Assembly (NCBI GenBank): GCA_017645785.1
Contig: JAGCNW010000041.1
Span: forward strand, 120,558-184,557
DNA from: Treponema sp.
Lineage (GTDB): Bacteria > Spirochaetota > Spirochaetia > Treponematales > Treponemataceae
Direction: 5' to 3'
Length of the DNA: 64,000 bases
Both the position numbers and the translations under genes were made by a program. The notes under the pieces are model-generated. The model did no database searches. It saw only the letters and a program-made list of their open reading frames with translations, and was not told where the DNA came from. Of this stretch, positions 16,790-24,404 are shown in pieces. Within the stretch, counting starts at the first letter, position 1. Each line of letters starts with the position of its first letter.

Positions 16790-18199
16790 TTACTTTTTGT
16801 TCTTAATGTCCTTGATCATATTCTTAATCGCATTGTCCAAAGTCGCGTCAATCTTTATTTGTTCCTCAATCTTTTTGCAGCTGCTCATAATGGTGGAATG
16901 GTCTTTTCCTCCAAATTCGCTTCCAATCTCCGTAAAAGACATTTCAGTAAGCTTTCTGGCTATGTAAATGGCTACATGCCTTGGATAAGCGACTTTTTTG
17001 TTTTGCTTTTTGCTCTTTATTTCGGAAACAGAAATTCCATAGTAATCAGCTACAATCTTTTGAATTGTGTCTATCGAGATGTTTCCTCCAAGGTTGGAAC
17101 TGATGTTTTCCTGCAAAAGCTGCTTGGCCACATCAATTGTAATGTCCTTGTTCATAAATTCGCTGTAACCAACTACTTTTTGCAAGGCTCCTTCCAGTTC
17201 TCGAACGTCGCTTTCTATGTTGGCGGCAATAAAGTCAATTATTTCATCGTTCAAGCTTTTGTCCATCAAAGAAAGCTTTTTTTGCAAAATTGCCTTTCTT
17301 GTTTCGTAATTCGGAGGCTGCATGTCAATGCAAATTCCATTGTTAAATCGAGTCAAAAGCCTTTCGTTGATTCCTTTGACTTCGCTTATAGGACGGTCGC
17401 AAGTAAAGACCATTTGAGCCTTTTTTTGGTTCAATGCTTCAAAGATATAGAAAATTTCGTCTTGGAGGGCTTCCGTTTTTTCCAAAAAGTAAATGTCGTC
17501 AAGTAAAAAGACGTCAAGGTTTCTATACTTGTTCTTAAATTCTTGAGCGGTGTCCTTTTTTGGAGTTCTGTTTCTTACAGCCGTTGTAAACTCATTCATC
17601 AAGGATTCTGTGTTTATGTAGGCCATTTTAACTTTTCCTTTTTTTGCCTGAAAAATATAGTTTCCGATTGACTGCATGAGGTGGGTTTTTCCCAAACCGC
17701 TTCCGCCATACAAAAGAATGGGGTTATAGGCTTTTCCAGGATTTTTTGCGGCGGCCATTGAAGCTTGATAAGCGTACATATTGTTGTCGCCGGGAACAAA
17801 GGTTTCAAAAGTAAAGTTTTCTTTTAAGTCTGGATGAACTTTTATTTCTTCTTCGGAATTTTTGTCTGAAGACGGAGATTTTTCGCTTTTTTTGGAAGGT
17901 TTTTCTTCTTTTGTCTCTTCCGTTGAGATATTTGTGTTCTTTATTTCAAATTTTATCTCAATGTCGATTCCGCTTATTTCTTTTATTTTGTTTTTAATAG
18001 TTTGAATGTTTCCCTTTTCTATCATTTGGGAACGCATAAAATCGCTGGCGACGGCGGCTGTGATGGAATTTCCCTCGTCGCTCAAATATTCAAGGTTGAA
18101 CCAAAGGTTAAATTCATTTTCGCGTCCGTTTTCTTTATACTGCTTTCCAATCTGGCTTAGAGCCTCTTTCCAAATTTCTTTATAGTTATTGTCGCTCAT
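16790..18199 (-). CDS. dnaA: Chromosomal replication initiator DnaA
   Basis: DnaA, 469 residues, ATP-dependent initiator that binds DnaA boxes and opens oriC. Domain I (1-85), a Lys/Glu/Ser-rich linker domain II (about 88-125), then the AAA+ domain with Walker A GGSGLGKT (165-172; Ser replaces the more usual Val/Thr) and Walker B VFLLDDI (230-236). Domain IV carries the DNA-binding signature GGKDHSTIMSSCKKI. The start lies 111 nt from the divergent gyrB start. Confidence 0.97.
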   Translation of the reverse strand: MSDNNYKEIWKEALSQIGKQYKENGRENEFNLWFNLEYLSDEGNSITAAVASDFMRSQMIEKGNIQTIKNKIKEISGIDIEIKFEIKNTNISTEETKEEKPSKKSEKSPSSDKNSEEEIKVHPDLKENFTFETFVPGDNNMYAYQASMAAAKNPGKAYNPILLYGGSGLGKTHLMQSIGNYIFQAKKGKVKMAYINTESLMNEFTTAVRNRTPKKDTAQEFKNKYRNLDVFLLDDIYFLEKTEALQDEIFYIFEALNQKKAQMVFTCDRPISEVKGINERLLTRFNNGICIDMQPPNYETRKAILQKKLSLMDKSLNDEIIDFIAANIESDVRELEGALQKVVGYSEFMNKDITIDVAKQLLQENISSNLGGNISIDTIQKIVADYYGISVSEIKSKKQNKKVAYPRHVAIYIARKLTEMSFTEIGSEFGGKDHSTIMSSCKKIEEQIKIDATLDNAIKNMIKDIKNKK

Positions 18200-18218
18200 A
18201 TTTTACCCTATTCAATCC

Positions 18219-18248
18219 ATTATAAACTTACTTTACTTTTTTTTTCAA
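18219..18248 (-). promoter_or_regulatory. dnaA promoter
   Basis: Minus strand TTGAAA (18243-18248), 18 nt, TATAAT (18219-18224), 19 nt before the dnaA start. It overlaps the divergent gyrB promoter, so the two could compete or be jointly regulated. Confidence 0.6.
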
Positions 18249-18260
18249 TACTAGTATAAT
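18232..18260 (+). promoter_or_regulatory. gyrB promoter
   Basis: TTTACT (18232-18237), 17 nt, TATAAT (18255-18260), 50 nt before the gyrB ATG, which has a weak TAGGGAA ribosome site. Confidence 0.6.
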
Positions 18261-18310
18261 AAAATGATTGTCTTTTTTCTATTTTAAATTAGTTTTATAG
18301 GGAATAAAAA

Positions 18311-20248
18311 ATGAGCGAAAATTATTCAGCAGGCAACATTCAAGTTCTAAAAGGATTGGAAGCTGTCCGAAAGCGCCCTGGCATGTACATTGGTTCCACC
18401 GGACCAAACGGCCTTCACCACTTGGTTTACGAAGTCGTTGACAACTCCATCGACGAAGCGATGGCAGGATTTTGCGACACAATCACAGTCGCTTTGGAAA
18501 AAGACGACATTTGCCGCGTAGAAGACAACGGACGAGGAATTCCTGTAGACATTCACCCGACCGAACATATAAGCGCCTTGGAATTGGTTTTGACAAAACT
18601 CCACGCCGGCGGTAAATTTGACAAGTCAAACTACAAGGTTTCGGGAGGTTTGCACGGCGTAGGCGTTTCTTGCGTCAACGCCCTTTCAACTTGGATGGAA
18701 GCCTACGTTGACCGCGACGGAAAAAAGTACCAGCAAAAATACAGCGTAGGAAAACCTACCACAAAAGTAGAAGAAATTGGTTCCAGCGACCGCCACGGAA
18801 CTACAATCCGTTGGAAGGCTGACAAAACTATCTTCCAAGAAACGACAACCTACAACTTTGACGTTTTGGCCAAGCGCCTTAGAGAGCTTGCATTTTTGAA
18901 CAGCGGCATAACTATCATTTTCCGCGACGAACGCTTGGAGGAGCCCAAGGAGGCTGTCTACAAGTTTGAAGGCGGCATCACCCAGTACGTCAAGGAAATG
19001 AACCAAAAGACGACGTCTAAGTTCTATTTGCCCGAAAATCCGATTTACATCACAGGCGAGCGCGACAACGTCATAACCGAATGCGCCTTCCAGTACAACT
19101 CAGGCTATTCCGCAAGCGTAAACACTTACGTAAACGACATCAACACCCGCGAAGGCGGAACTCACCTTGACGGCTTTAAGAACGCCATAAACTTTGTTCT
19201 TAACAAATTCCTTGACTCAAACGAAAAGTTCAAAAAACGCCTGGAAAAGGCCGACAAGGACGAAAAGCTCCGCATAGAGGACATACTTTCGGGAATCGTG
19301 CTTGTCGTTTCGATGAAAGTTCCCGAGCCTGAGTTTGAAGGACAAACCAAGGAAAAGCTTGGAAACACCGAAGTGCGCACAATCGTTGACGCTCTCGTCA
19401 AAGAAAAGCTCACGCTCTTCTTTGAGCAAAACCCAAGCGTTTTGGAAGCCCTTTTGGACAAGGCCCTTTCGGAAGCCACAGCCCGCATCGCGGCCAAAAA
19501 GGCAAAGGACGCCAGCCGCAAAAAGTCATTCTCCGACGGCTTTGGCTTGCCAGAAAAACTTGCCGACTGCTCTCTTAAAGACCCCGAAATGTGCGAAGTC
19601 TACATAGTCGAGGGTGACTCGGCCGGCGGTTCCGCCAAAAAAGGCCGTGATCCGAAAATCCAGGCCATTTTGCCTCTTTGGGGAAAAATGCTCAACGTAG
19701 AAAAAGTCAGGCCCGAAAAAGTTATGAACAACGACAAGCTTGAGCCTGTAATCGCTTCTCTTGGAGCGGGCTTTGGAAAAGACTTCAACATCGACAAGCT
19801 CCGCTACCACAAAATCATCATCATGGCCGATGCCGATGTCGACGGAAGCCACATCCGCACTTTGCTTTTGACATTCTTCTTTAGATACATGCCGCAGCTC
19901 ATAGAGAACGGATATGTTTACCTTGCCATGCCGCCCCTTTTCAAAGTTCAGCTTGGAAAGAAGGAGCCGGTCTACTGCTACTCTGACCAAGAGCGTGACG
20001 AGGCTTTGGCGGCTTTGGGCGACCAGCGAGAAAAGGCCGACGTTCAGCGCTACAAAGGTCTTGGCGAAATGGACGGAAAGCAGCTTTGGGAAACAACTAT
20101 GGACCCCGCCCGCCGCAAGATGCGCGTGGTAACAATTCCCGACGCGGAAGCCGCCGACAAAATATTCAGCGTATGCATGGGCGAAGAAGTCGAGCCCCGA
20201 CGCGAATTCATCGAAAGCAATTCAAGTTACGCCAACTTGGACATATAA
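18311..20248 (+). CDS. gyrB: DNA gyrase subunit B
   Basis: GyrB, 645 residues, the ATPase and TOPRIM subunit of gyrase, which introduces negative supercoils as A2B2. GHKL ATPase motifs: EVVDNSIDEA (N-box), VEDNGRGIPV and GGLHGVGVSCVNALS. TOPRIM motifs: VEGDSAGGSAKKGRD and MADADVDGSHIRTLLL. The C-terminal QRYKGLGEM and MDPARRKM are canonical. The length is the short gram-positive/spirochaete type, without the 170-residue insert of enterobacteria. gyrA follows after 15 nt. Confidence 0.97.
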   Translation: MSENYSAGNIQVLKGLEAVRKRPGMYIGSTGPNGLHHLVYEVVDNSIDEAMAGFCDTITVALEKDDICRVEDNGRGIPVDIHPTEHISALELVLTKLHAGGKFDKSNYKVSGGLHGVGVSCVNALSTWMEAYVDRDGKKYQQKYSVGKPTTKVEEIGSSDRHGTTIRWKADKTIFQETTTYNFDVLAKRLRELAFLNSGITIIFRDERLEEPKEAVYKFEGGITQYVKEMNQKTTSKFYLPENPIYITGERDNVITECAFQYNSGYSASVNTYVNDINTREGGTHLDGFKNAINFVLNKFLDSNEKFKKRLEKADKDEKLRIEDILSGIVLVVSMKVPEPEFEGQTKEKLGNTEVRTIVDALVKEKLTLFFEQNPSVLEALLDKALSEATARIAAKKAKDASRKKSFSDGFGLPEKLADCSLKDPEMCEVYIVEGDSAGGSAKKGRDPKIQAILPLWGKMLNVEKVRPEKVMNNDKLEPVIASLGAGFGKDFNIDKLRYHKIIIMADADVDGSHIRTLLLTFFFRYMPQLIENGYVYLAMPPLFKVQLGKKEPVYCYSDQERDEALAALGDQREKADVQRYKGLGEMDGKQLWETTMDPARRKMRVVTIPDAEAADKIFSVCMGEEVEPRREFIESNSSYANLDI

Positions 20249-20263
20249 AAGGAAACACAGACT

Positions 20264-22777
20264 ATGGACGAAATCAAAACGCCGGAAGGCGGAACAGTTA
20301 TACAAATTCCGATCGAGGACGAAGTAAAAAAGGCCTACATCGACTATTCGATGTCGGTAATAGTTCAGCGCGCCTTGCCTGACGTTCGCGACGGCTTGAA
20401 GCCCGTTCACCGCAGAATCATGTACGCGATGGACAAGCTCAACCTTGCCAGCGGCGGAAAGACAAAAAAATGCGCCACAATCGTCGGCGAAGTTTTGGGC
20501 CACTACCACCCGCACGGAGACATGTCGGTTTACGACGCTCTCGTCCGCCTGGGACAGGAATTTGCCCAACGTTATACGACTGTGACTCCGCAGGGAAACT
20601 TTGGATCGATTGCCGGAGACCCGCCCGCCGCCTATCGTTACACTGAGGCCAAGATGACAAAGGTCACCGAAGAAATGGTGGCCGACATCAGCAAAAATAC
20701 CGTCGACATGGTTCCCAACTTTGACGACACCACCGTCGAGCCTGCTGTTCTTCCTGCCTCCTTCCCCTTCTTGCTTTGCAATGGAACTACAGGAATCGCG
20801 GTAGGCATGGCCACCAACATGCCTTCCCACAACTTGAGGGAAGTTGCGGCGGCCATCGCGGCCTACATCGACAATCCCGAAATTTCAATCGACGAGCTTT
20901 GCCGCTACATAAAGGGACCTGACTTTCCGACCGGCGGCATAATTTACGGCCGCGAAGGAATTAAAAGAGCCTACAAGACCGGCCGCGGCAAAGTGACCAT
21001 CCGCTCAAAGTTTATGATTGAGACGGACAAGCACGGCCGCGAGTCTATTGTATTCACCGAAGTTCCATACGGCGTAAACACGACTAACATCATCCGCCGC
21101 ATAAAGGAGCTTGTCCGCGACAAGCAGATAGAAGGAATCTCAGGAGCCAACGACGAGTCTTCCGACCGCTCGGGCATGCGCCTTGTGGTTGAGCTCAAGC
21201 GCGGCGCCGTGACAAAGTTGGTTCTCAACCAGCTCTTTTCCAAGACCGATTTGCAGTCAAACTTTGGCGTAATCAACTTGGCTCTCGTTCCCAAGACATT
21301 GGAGAACGGCGGAAACCGCTACGAAGAGCCGGGAATGCTCGCCCTTCCCAAGACTTACCTTAAGCCGGAAGTTTTGACTCTCAAGCAACTCATAGAGCAT
21401 TTTGTTAGCCATCGCGACGAGGTCATCACCCGCCGCACAATTTACGACCTAAAAGTCGCCAAGCACAGAATGCACATTTTGCAGGCGCTGATTACGGCTA
21501 TCAACAACATTGACGAAGTAATCAAAATCATCAAGGAAAGCCGCGACACAGAAGCCGCCAAGCTTGCCCTTGAAAAGCGCTTTAACTTTGACGACGAGCA
21601 GGCCCAAGCCATCGTTGACATGCAGCTCAAGCGCCTTACCCATCTTCAAATCGAAGACTTGCAAAACGAGATTAAGGAATTGCAGGCCCTCATCGACCAC
21701 TTGGAAGATCTTCTTGCCCACCATGAAAAGATTCTTGCCTTGATAAAGGATGAGACCAACAAGCTGGCCGAAAAATACGGCGACGACCGCCGCACAGAAA
21801 TCGTAAGCGACGAGGTTGACCAAATCAATGTCGAAGACTTGATAAAGGAAGAAGACGTTGTCGTAATGATTTCTAAGCTCGGATACGTAAAGCGCGTGTC
21901 CGTCACAAGCTACAAAAAGCAGGGCAGGGGAGGAACGGGAAGCAACAGCGCCACGCTCGTCGAAGACGACTACGTCAACCACTTGTTCATCGGAAGCACC
22001 CACGACTACATCTTGTTCGTTTCAAACCTTGGCCGCGCCTACTGGATCAAAGCCCACGAAATTCCGGAGCTTTCAAAGAACAGCCGCGGAACCCACATCA
22101 AGAGCCTCATCGCCATCGGCGCCGACGAAGAAATCACGACGGTCGTTCCGCTCCACGAATTCTCTGACGACACATACTTGTTCATGACAACAGCCAGCGG
22201 CGTTGTAAAGAAAGTCCAGACAAGCGAGTTTGCCAACGCCCGTGTCAAAGGCATCATAGGCCTAAAGCTCAAGGAAGGCGACAAGCTTGTCAGCGCGATT
22301 CCGACAGCCGGCTCTTCGGACATCTTCTTGATTTCCCGCAACGGAAAGGCCTTGCGCTTTAGCGAAGCCGACGTCCGCGAAATGGGACGCGCCAGCTGTG
22401 GCATTAAGGGAATGAAGCTTAGCGAAGGCGACGAAGTTAGCGGAGCCATCACCTATACCGAAGGCGAAAGCATTTTGCTTTTGACCGAGAAGGGCTACGG
22501 AAAGCGCGTCGCCTTTGAAGACTTTAAGCCGCACGGACGAGGAACCGGCGGACAAAAGATTTTTGGCAACACCGGCGAGCGCGGCGAAATCATCGGCTTG
22601 CTTTCTGTCAAAGACAGCGACGAGGTTGTTTGCATGACCAGCCAGGGAAAGACCTTGCGCGTAAGCGTCAACACAATCAACCAGCAGGGAACCGGCTCAA
22701 CCGGAGTCAAGGTGGTGAAGATTTCGGATCCTGATTTCTTGGTCGGCGTTGACAAAATTCCTCAAGACGAGGAGTAG
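20264..22777 (+). CDS. gyrA: DNA gyrase subunit A
   Basis: GyrA, 837 residues, the DNA-cutting subunit. Catalytic Tyr126 is in AAYRYTEAK. The quinolone-determining region reads YHPHGDMSVYDALVR, so the E. coli Ser83 position is Met87 while the Asp87 position is kept (D91). The C-terminal DNA-wrapping domain has repeated beta-pinwheel blades and a GyrA box of the form QGRGGTG (about 552-558), which separates it from ParC. It is co-transcribed with gyrB and followed by a hairpin. Confidence 0.96.
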   Translation: MDEIKTPEGGTVIQIPIEDEVKKAYIDYSMSVIVQRALPDVRDGLKPVHRRIMYAMDKLNLASGGKTKKCATIVGEVLGHYHPHGDMSVYDALVRLGQEFAQRYTTVTPQGNFGSIAGDPPAAYRYTEAKMTKVTEEMVADISKNTVDMVPNFDDTTVEPAVLPASFPFLLCNGTTGIAVGMATNMPSHNLREVAAAIAAYIDNPEISIDELCRYIKGPDFPTGGIIYGREGIKRAYKTGRGKVTIRSKFMIETDKHGRESIVFTEVPYGVNTTNIIRRIKELVRDKQIEGISGANDESSDRSGMRLVVELKRGAVTKLVLNQLFSKTDLQSNFGVINLALVPKTLENGGNRYEEPGMLALPKTYLKPEVLTLKQLIEHFVSHRDEVITRRTIYDLKVAKHRMHILQALITAINNIDEVIKIIKESRDTEAAKLALEKRFNFDDEQAQAIVDMQLKRLTHLQIEDLQNEIKELQALIDHLEDLLAHHEKILALIKDETNKLAEKYGDDRRTEIVSDEVDQINVEDLIKEEDVVVMISKLGYVKRVSVTSYKKQGRGGTGSNSATLVEDDYVNHLFIGSTHDYILFVSNLGRAYWIKAHEIPELSKNSRGTHIKSLIAIGADEEITTVVPLHEFSDDTYLFMTTASGVVKKVQTSEFANARVKGIIGLKLKEGDKLVSAIPTAGSSDIFLISRNGKALRFSEADVREMGRASCGIKGMKLSEGDEVSGAITYTEGESILLLTEKGYGKRVAFEDFKPHGRGTGGQKIFGNTGERGEIIGLLSVKDSDEVVCMTSQGKTLRVSVNTINQQGTGSTGVKVVKISDPDFLVGVDKIPQDEE

Positions 22778-22823
22778 GAACGGTCAAGGCGCGCTTCGCT
22801 TAAAGCCTTGACACGTTCCTTTT
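22777..22823 (+). terminator. Hairpin terminator after gyrA
   Basis: GGAACG-GTCAAGGC (22777-22790) pairs with GCCTTGAC-A-CGTTCC (22805-22819), with one bulged base, followed by TTTT. It overlaps the last base of the gyrA stop codon. Confidence 0.7.
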
Positions 22824-22852
22824 GCGGCGCGATTAAAACTATCGCGACGCAA
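22822..22852. repeat. Dispersed hairpin repeat, family A, copy 1
   Basis: TTGCGGCGCGAT, 7-nt loop, ATCGCGACGCAA, followed by CAG. It matches copy 2 at 30774-30804, which has the same arms and the same trailing CAG. Confidence 0.6.
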
Positions 22853-22857
22853 CAGAG

Positions 22858-22902
22858 CATTATAATATAAAGAATTAAGTGCTAACTCTTTATATTATAA
22901 TG
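22858..22902. repeat. Perfect 16-bp AT-rich inverted repeat
   Basis: CATTATAATATAAAGA (22858-22873) and its exact reverse complement (22887-22902) flank a 13-nt spacer. Each arm holds a TATAAT facing outward or inward. It opens an AT-rich stretch (to about 23000) in the 22778-23574 non-coding region. Confidence 0.85.
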
Positions 22903-22967
22903 ATTTACAAAAGTATAGATAACATAAATTTCTTTTTGAATTTTTTGTTATTTTTTGCAAATTTTTG

Positions 22968-22996
22968 ATGACAAAAAAAAATTTTTGTAATATACT
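22968..22996 (+). promoter_or_regulatory. Promoter of the small RNA near the origin
   Basis: ATGACA (22968-22973), 17 nt, TATACT (22991-22996). Each hexamer differs from the sigma-70 consensus at one position. Transcription would start at about 23002. Confidence 0.65.
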
Positions 22997-23000
22997 TTTT

Positions 23001-23079
23001 CCTGAGGGGAATGCAGATTTGTCTGCAGCAATATAAAACACATCAGGCGACCGAGGACTAGCTCCTCGGTTTTTTTTAT
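23001..23079 (+). ncRNA. Candidate structured small RNA, about 75 nt
   Basis: Between a good promoter and a strong intrinsic terminator lies a short segment with no convincing reading frame. CCTGA (23001-23005) can pair with TCAGG (23043-23047), enclosing the hairpin TGCAGA-TTTG-TCTGCA and an unpaired A-rich AATATAAAACACA. The 3' end is CCGAGGA-CTAGC-TCCTCGG followed by eight T. A 16-codon frame from ATG 23011 to TAG 23059 exists, but its GAGGGG ribosome site is only 1-2 nt from the ATG. It resembles no RNA family I know (not SRP, tmRNA or 6S). Role unknown. Confidence 0.55.
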
Positions 23080-23085
23080 CCTTTT

Positions 23086-23101
23086 TGTTTCACGTGAAAC
23101 A
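23086..23101. promoter_or_regulatory. parS site 1 (perfect)
   Basis: TGTTTCACGTGAAACA matches the canonical 16-bp ParB-binding parS palindrome at all positions. It lies just after the small-RNA terminator. Confidence 0.85.
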
Positions 23102-23135
23102 GGGCTCGTCGGAGAGCCCGTTTTCTGTCAAAAGA

Positions 23136-23175
23136 CTTTCCACACTTTTCACAAGTTTTCCACAATTGTGGAAAA
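23136..23175. other. DnaA-box group with a perfect 20-bp palindrome
   Basis: CTTTCCACA (23136-23144), CTTTTCACA-like (23145-23153), then TTTTCCACA (23156-23164) joined by AT to TGTGGAAAA (23167-23175), giving a fully symmetric pair of DnaA boxes. It sits between parS sites 1 and 2. Confidence 0.65.
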
Positions 23176-23216
23176 ACGAGCGGCATCCCCATTTGCCTTG
23201 CTGGGATTTGTTTTTT

Positions 23217-23232
23217 TGTTTCACGTGAAACG
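23217..23232. promoter_or_regulatory. parS site 2
   Basis: TGTTTCACGTGAAACG, 15 of 16 positions of the parS consensus. Confidence 0.8.
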
Positions 23233-23331
23233 TTGATGCGGCTAAAAACAAACTGGGGTAGGATGGCTGCTGAACTTGGCAAATGGGCGCGACCGGGTTG
23301 GTTCTTTTAGAATAGGGTGGCGGTCATCTTT

Positions 23332-23347
23332 TGTTTCACGTGAAACG
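23332..23347. promoter_or_regulatory. parS site 3
   Basis: TGTTTCACGTGAAACG, identical to site 2 and about 115 bp from it. The three sites start at 23086, 23217 and 23332. Confidence 0.8.
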
Positions 23348-23377
23348 CGGCGGGGGACTTTCCACTTTTTTAACAGG

Positions 23378-23386
23378 TTTTCCACA
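23378..23386 (+). other. Single DnaA box
   Basis: TTTTCCACA, identical in sequence to the boxes in the dnaN-dnaA gap. Confidence 0.5.
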
Positions 23387-23425
23387 TGGGGTAGGGCTGG
23401 TTTTGAAAATTATGACGATGTGTCA

Positions 23426-23473
23426 AACTAACAAACGTTCGTAAATGAATCTATAAACGAATGGTTGTTAGTT
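23426..23473. repeat. Imperfect 17-bp inverted repeat
   Basis: AACTAACAAACGTTCGT (23426-23442) and the near reverse complement at 23457-23473 (15 of 17 paired), with a 14-nt loop. There is no T-tract, so it is more likely a binding site or cruciform than a terminator. Confidence 0.6.
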
Positions 23474-23522
23474 CGGTTTGTCCCCCGCCGCGTTTTTGGT
23501 CTTGCCAAAAATCTTGTCGGAC

Positions 23523-23557
23523 AAAAAAAAGACCCGCCGAAAGGCGGGCCTTAAAAA
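23523..23557 (-). terminator. Intrinsic terminator
   Basis: CCCGCC-GAAA-GGCGGG stem with eight A on the left (T on the minus strand) and a shorter A-run on the right. It ends the 23575-24321 transcript and could also stop plus-strand reading. Confidence 0.85.
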
Positions 23558-23574
23558 ATCCGTTTAAACCAAGA

Positions 23575-24321
23575 TTACTCTTTGGCGGTTATTACCAAGT
23601 CATGGCTTGCGGCGGTCGTTGTATAAGTGTAAGACTTTCCGCTTGTGGGAACGATGGCAAAATACTTAAAGGCCAAAATGTCGTCGTAAGGTGTTCTTAC
23701 GATTCTGTCCTCTTTAAGGGCCTCAAATTTAACCTTGCCGACTTTTGACCAAACTCCGTCTTTTTCTTCAAAGCCGTAGACGGTGAAGGATTCGCTGAAG
23801 GTTTTCGTTTCGTTCACAACGACAATGTTGTCTCTGTATTTTCCAGCGTGCTTTGAAGGGTCGATGATTACGGCCTTTGCCTTTGTGGCCGCGTCCACTT
23901 CAAAATTTGTCGGAAACGCGTAAATGTAAAGGTCGTTGTGGATGGCGGCGATTTCGTATTTGTAAGAAGCGGCCTTTTCTGGGGTTACGGCCACCCAGCG
24001 GCGTTTTCCCAAGTGGCTGTTGCTTTTTACGAACGCTGTGTCGCCAAAACCTGTGAGGCTGGCCGGACCAAGGACGATCCAGTCTTTTTTGCCTGCGTCA
24101 AAGTAGCGGACAACAAAGTCTTGAGCTTCTTCAACGCCGCTAATAAGGCGGACGTTTCCGTCAAAACGTTTTGTCAGCGTAGATGTGTCTAAAACCGAGC
24201 TTTTTTCCGCTCCGGCAAAGGTCATTGCGGGAGCCGTTCCGGGTTCCGCGATTTTCTCGCAAAAACCTGATGAAAGGAGGCCCAAAACAAGGGCCGCGCC
24301 AATAATCGATAGTTTTTTCAT
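23575..24321 (-). CDS. Secreted hypothetical protein
   Basis: Protein of 248 residues with a signal peptide (MKKLSIIGAALVLGLLSSGF); the first Cys (SGFCEK) is not in a good lipobox, so cleavage by signal peptidase I is more likely. The mature part is rich in beta-strand-like text with repeated VxxF/Y patterns (SKVGKVKFEAL, YKYEIAAIHNDLYIYAF), suggesting a beta-sandwich. It has an AGGAGG ribosome site and its own terminator, so it is monocistronic. Family not recognised; a periplasmic or surface protein is inferred. Confidence 0.75.
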   Translation of the reverse strand: MKKLSIIGAALVLGLLSSGFCEKIAEPGTAPAMTFAGAEKSSVLDTSTLTKRFDGNVRLISGVEEAQDFVVRYFDAGKKDWIVLGPASLTGFGDTAFVKSNSHLGKRRWVAVTPEKAASYKYEIAAIHNDLYIYAFPTNFEVDAATKAKAVIIDPSKHAGKYRDNIVVVNETKTFSESFTVYGFEEKDGVWSKVGKVKFEALKEDRIVRTPYDDILAFKYFAIVPTSGKSYTYTTTAASHDLVITAKE

Positions 24322-24366
24322 AACTTCCTCCTAAAAACTGGACAAATTATATAAGGGAAAAGAAAC

Positions 24367-24395
24367 TTGCGTCAAGCGCGTAAAAATGATAGAAT
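24367..24395 (+). promoter_or_regulatory. Promoter close to ATG 24405
   Basis: TTGCGT (24367-24372), 17 nt, TAGAAT (24390-24395), then 9 nt to the ATG, with no Shine-Dalgarno except GGAA inside those 9 nt. Confidence 0.5.
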
Positions 24396-24404
24396 GGAAC
24401 AATT

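Noticed and set aside
23011..23061. 16-codon frame inside the small RNA
   Set aside because: The ribosome site is too close to the ATG and the stop falls in the terminator loop; kept only as a possibility.
23076..23282. 68-residue minus-strand frame with FHVKQ and NVSRET
   Set aside because: These residues are translated parS palindromes; the frame runs through non-coding origin DNA.
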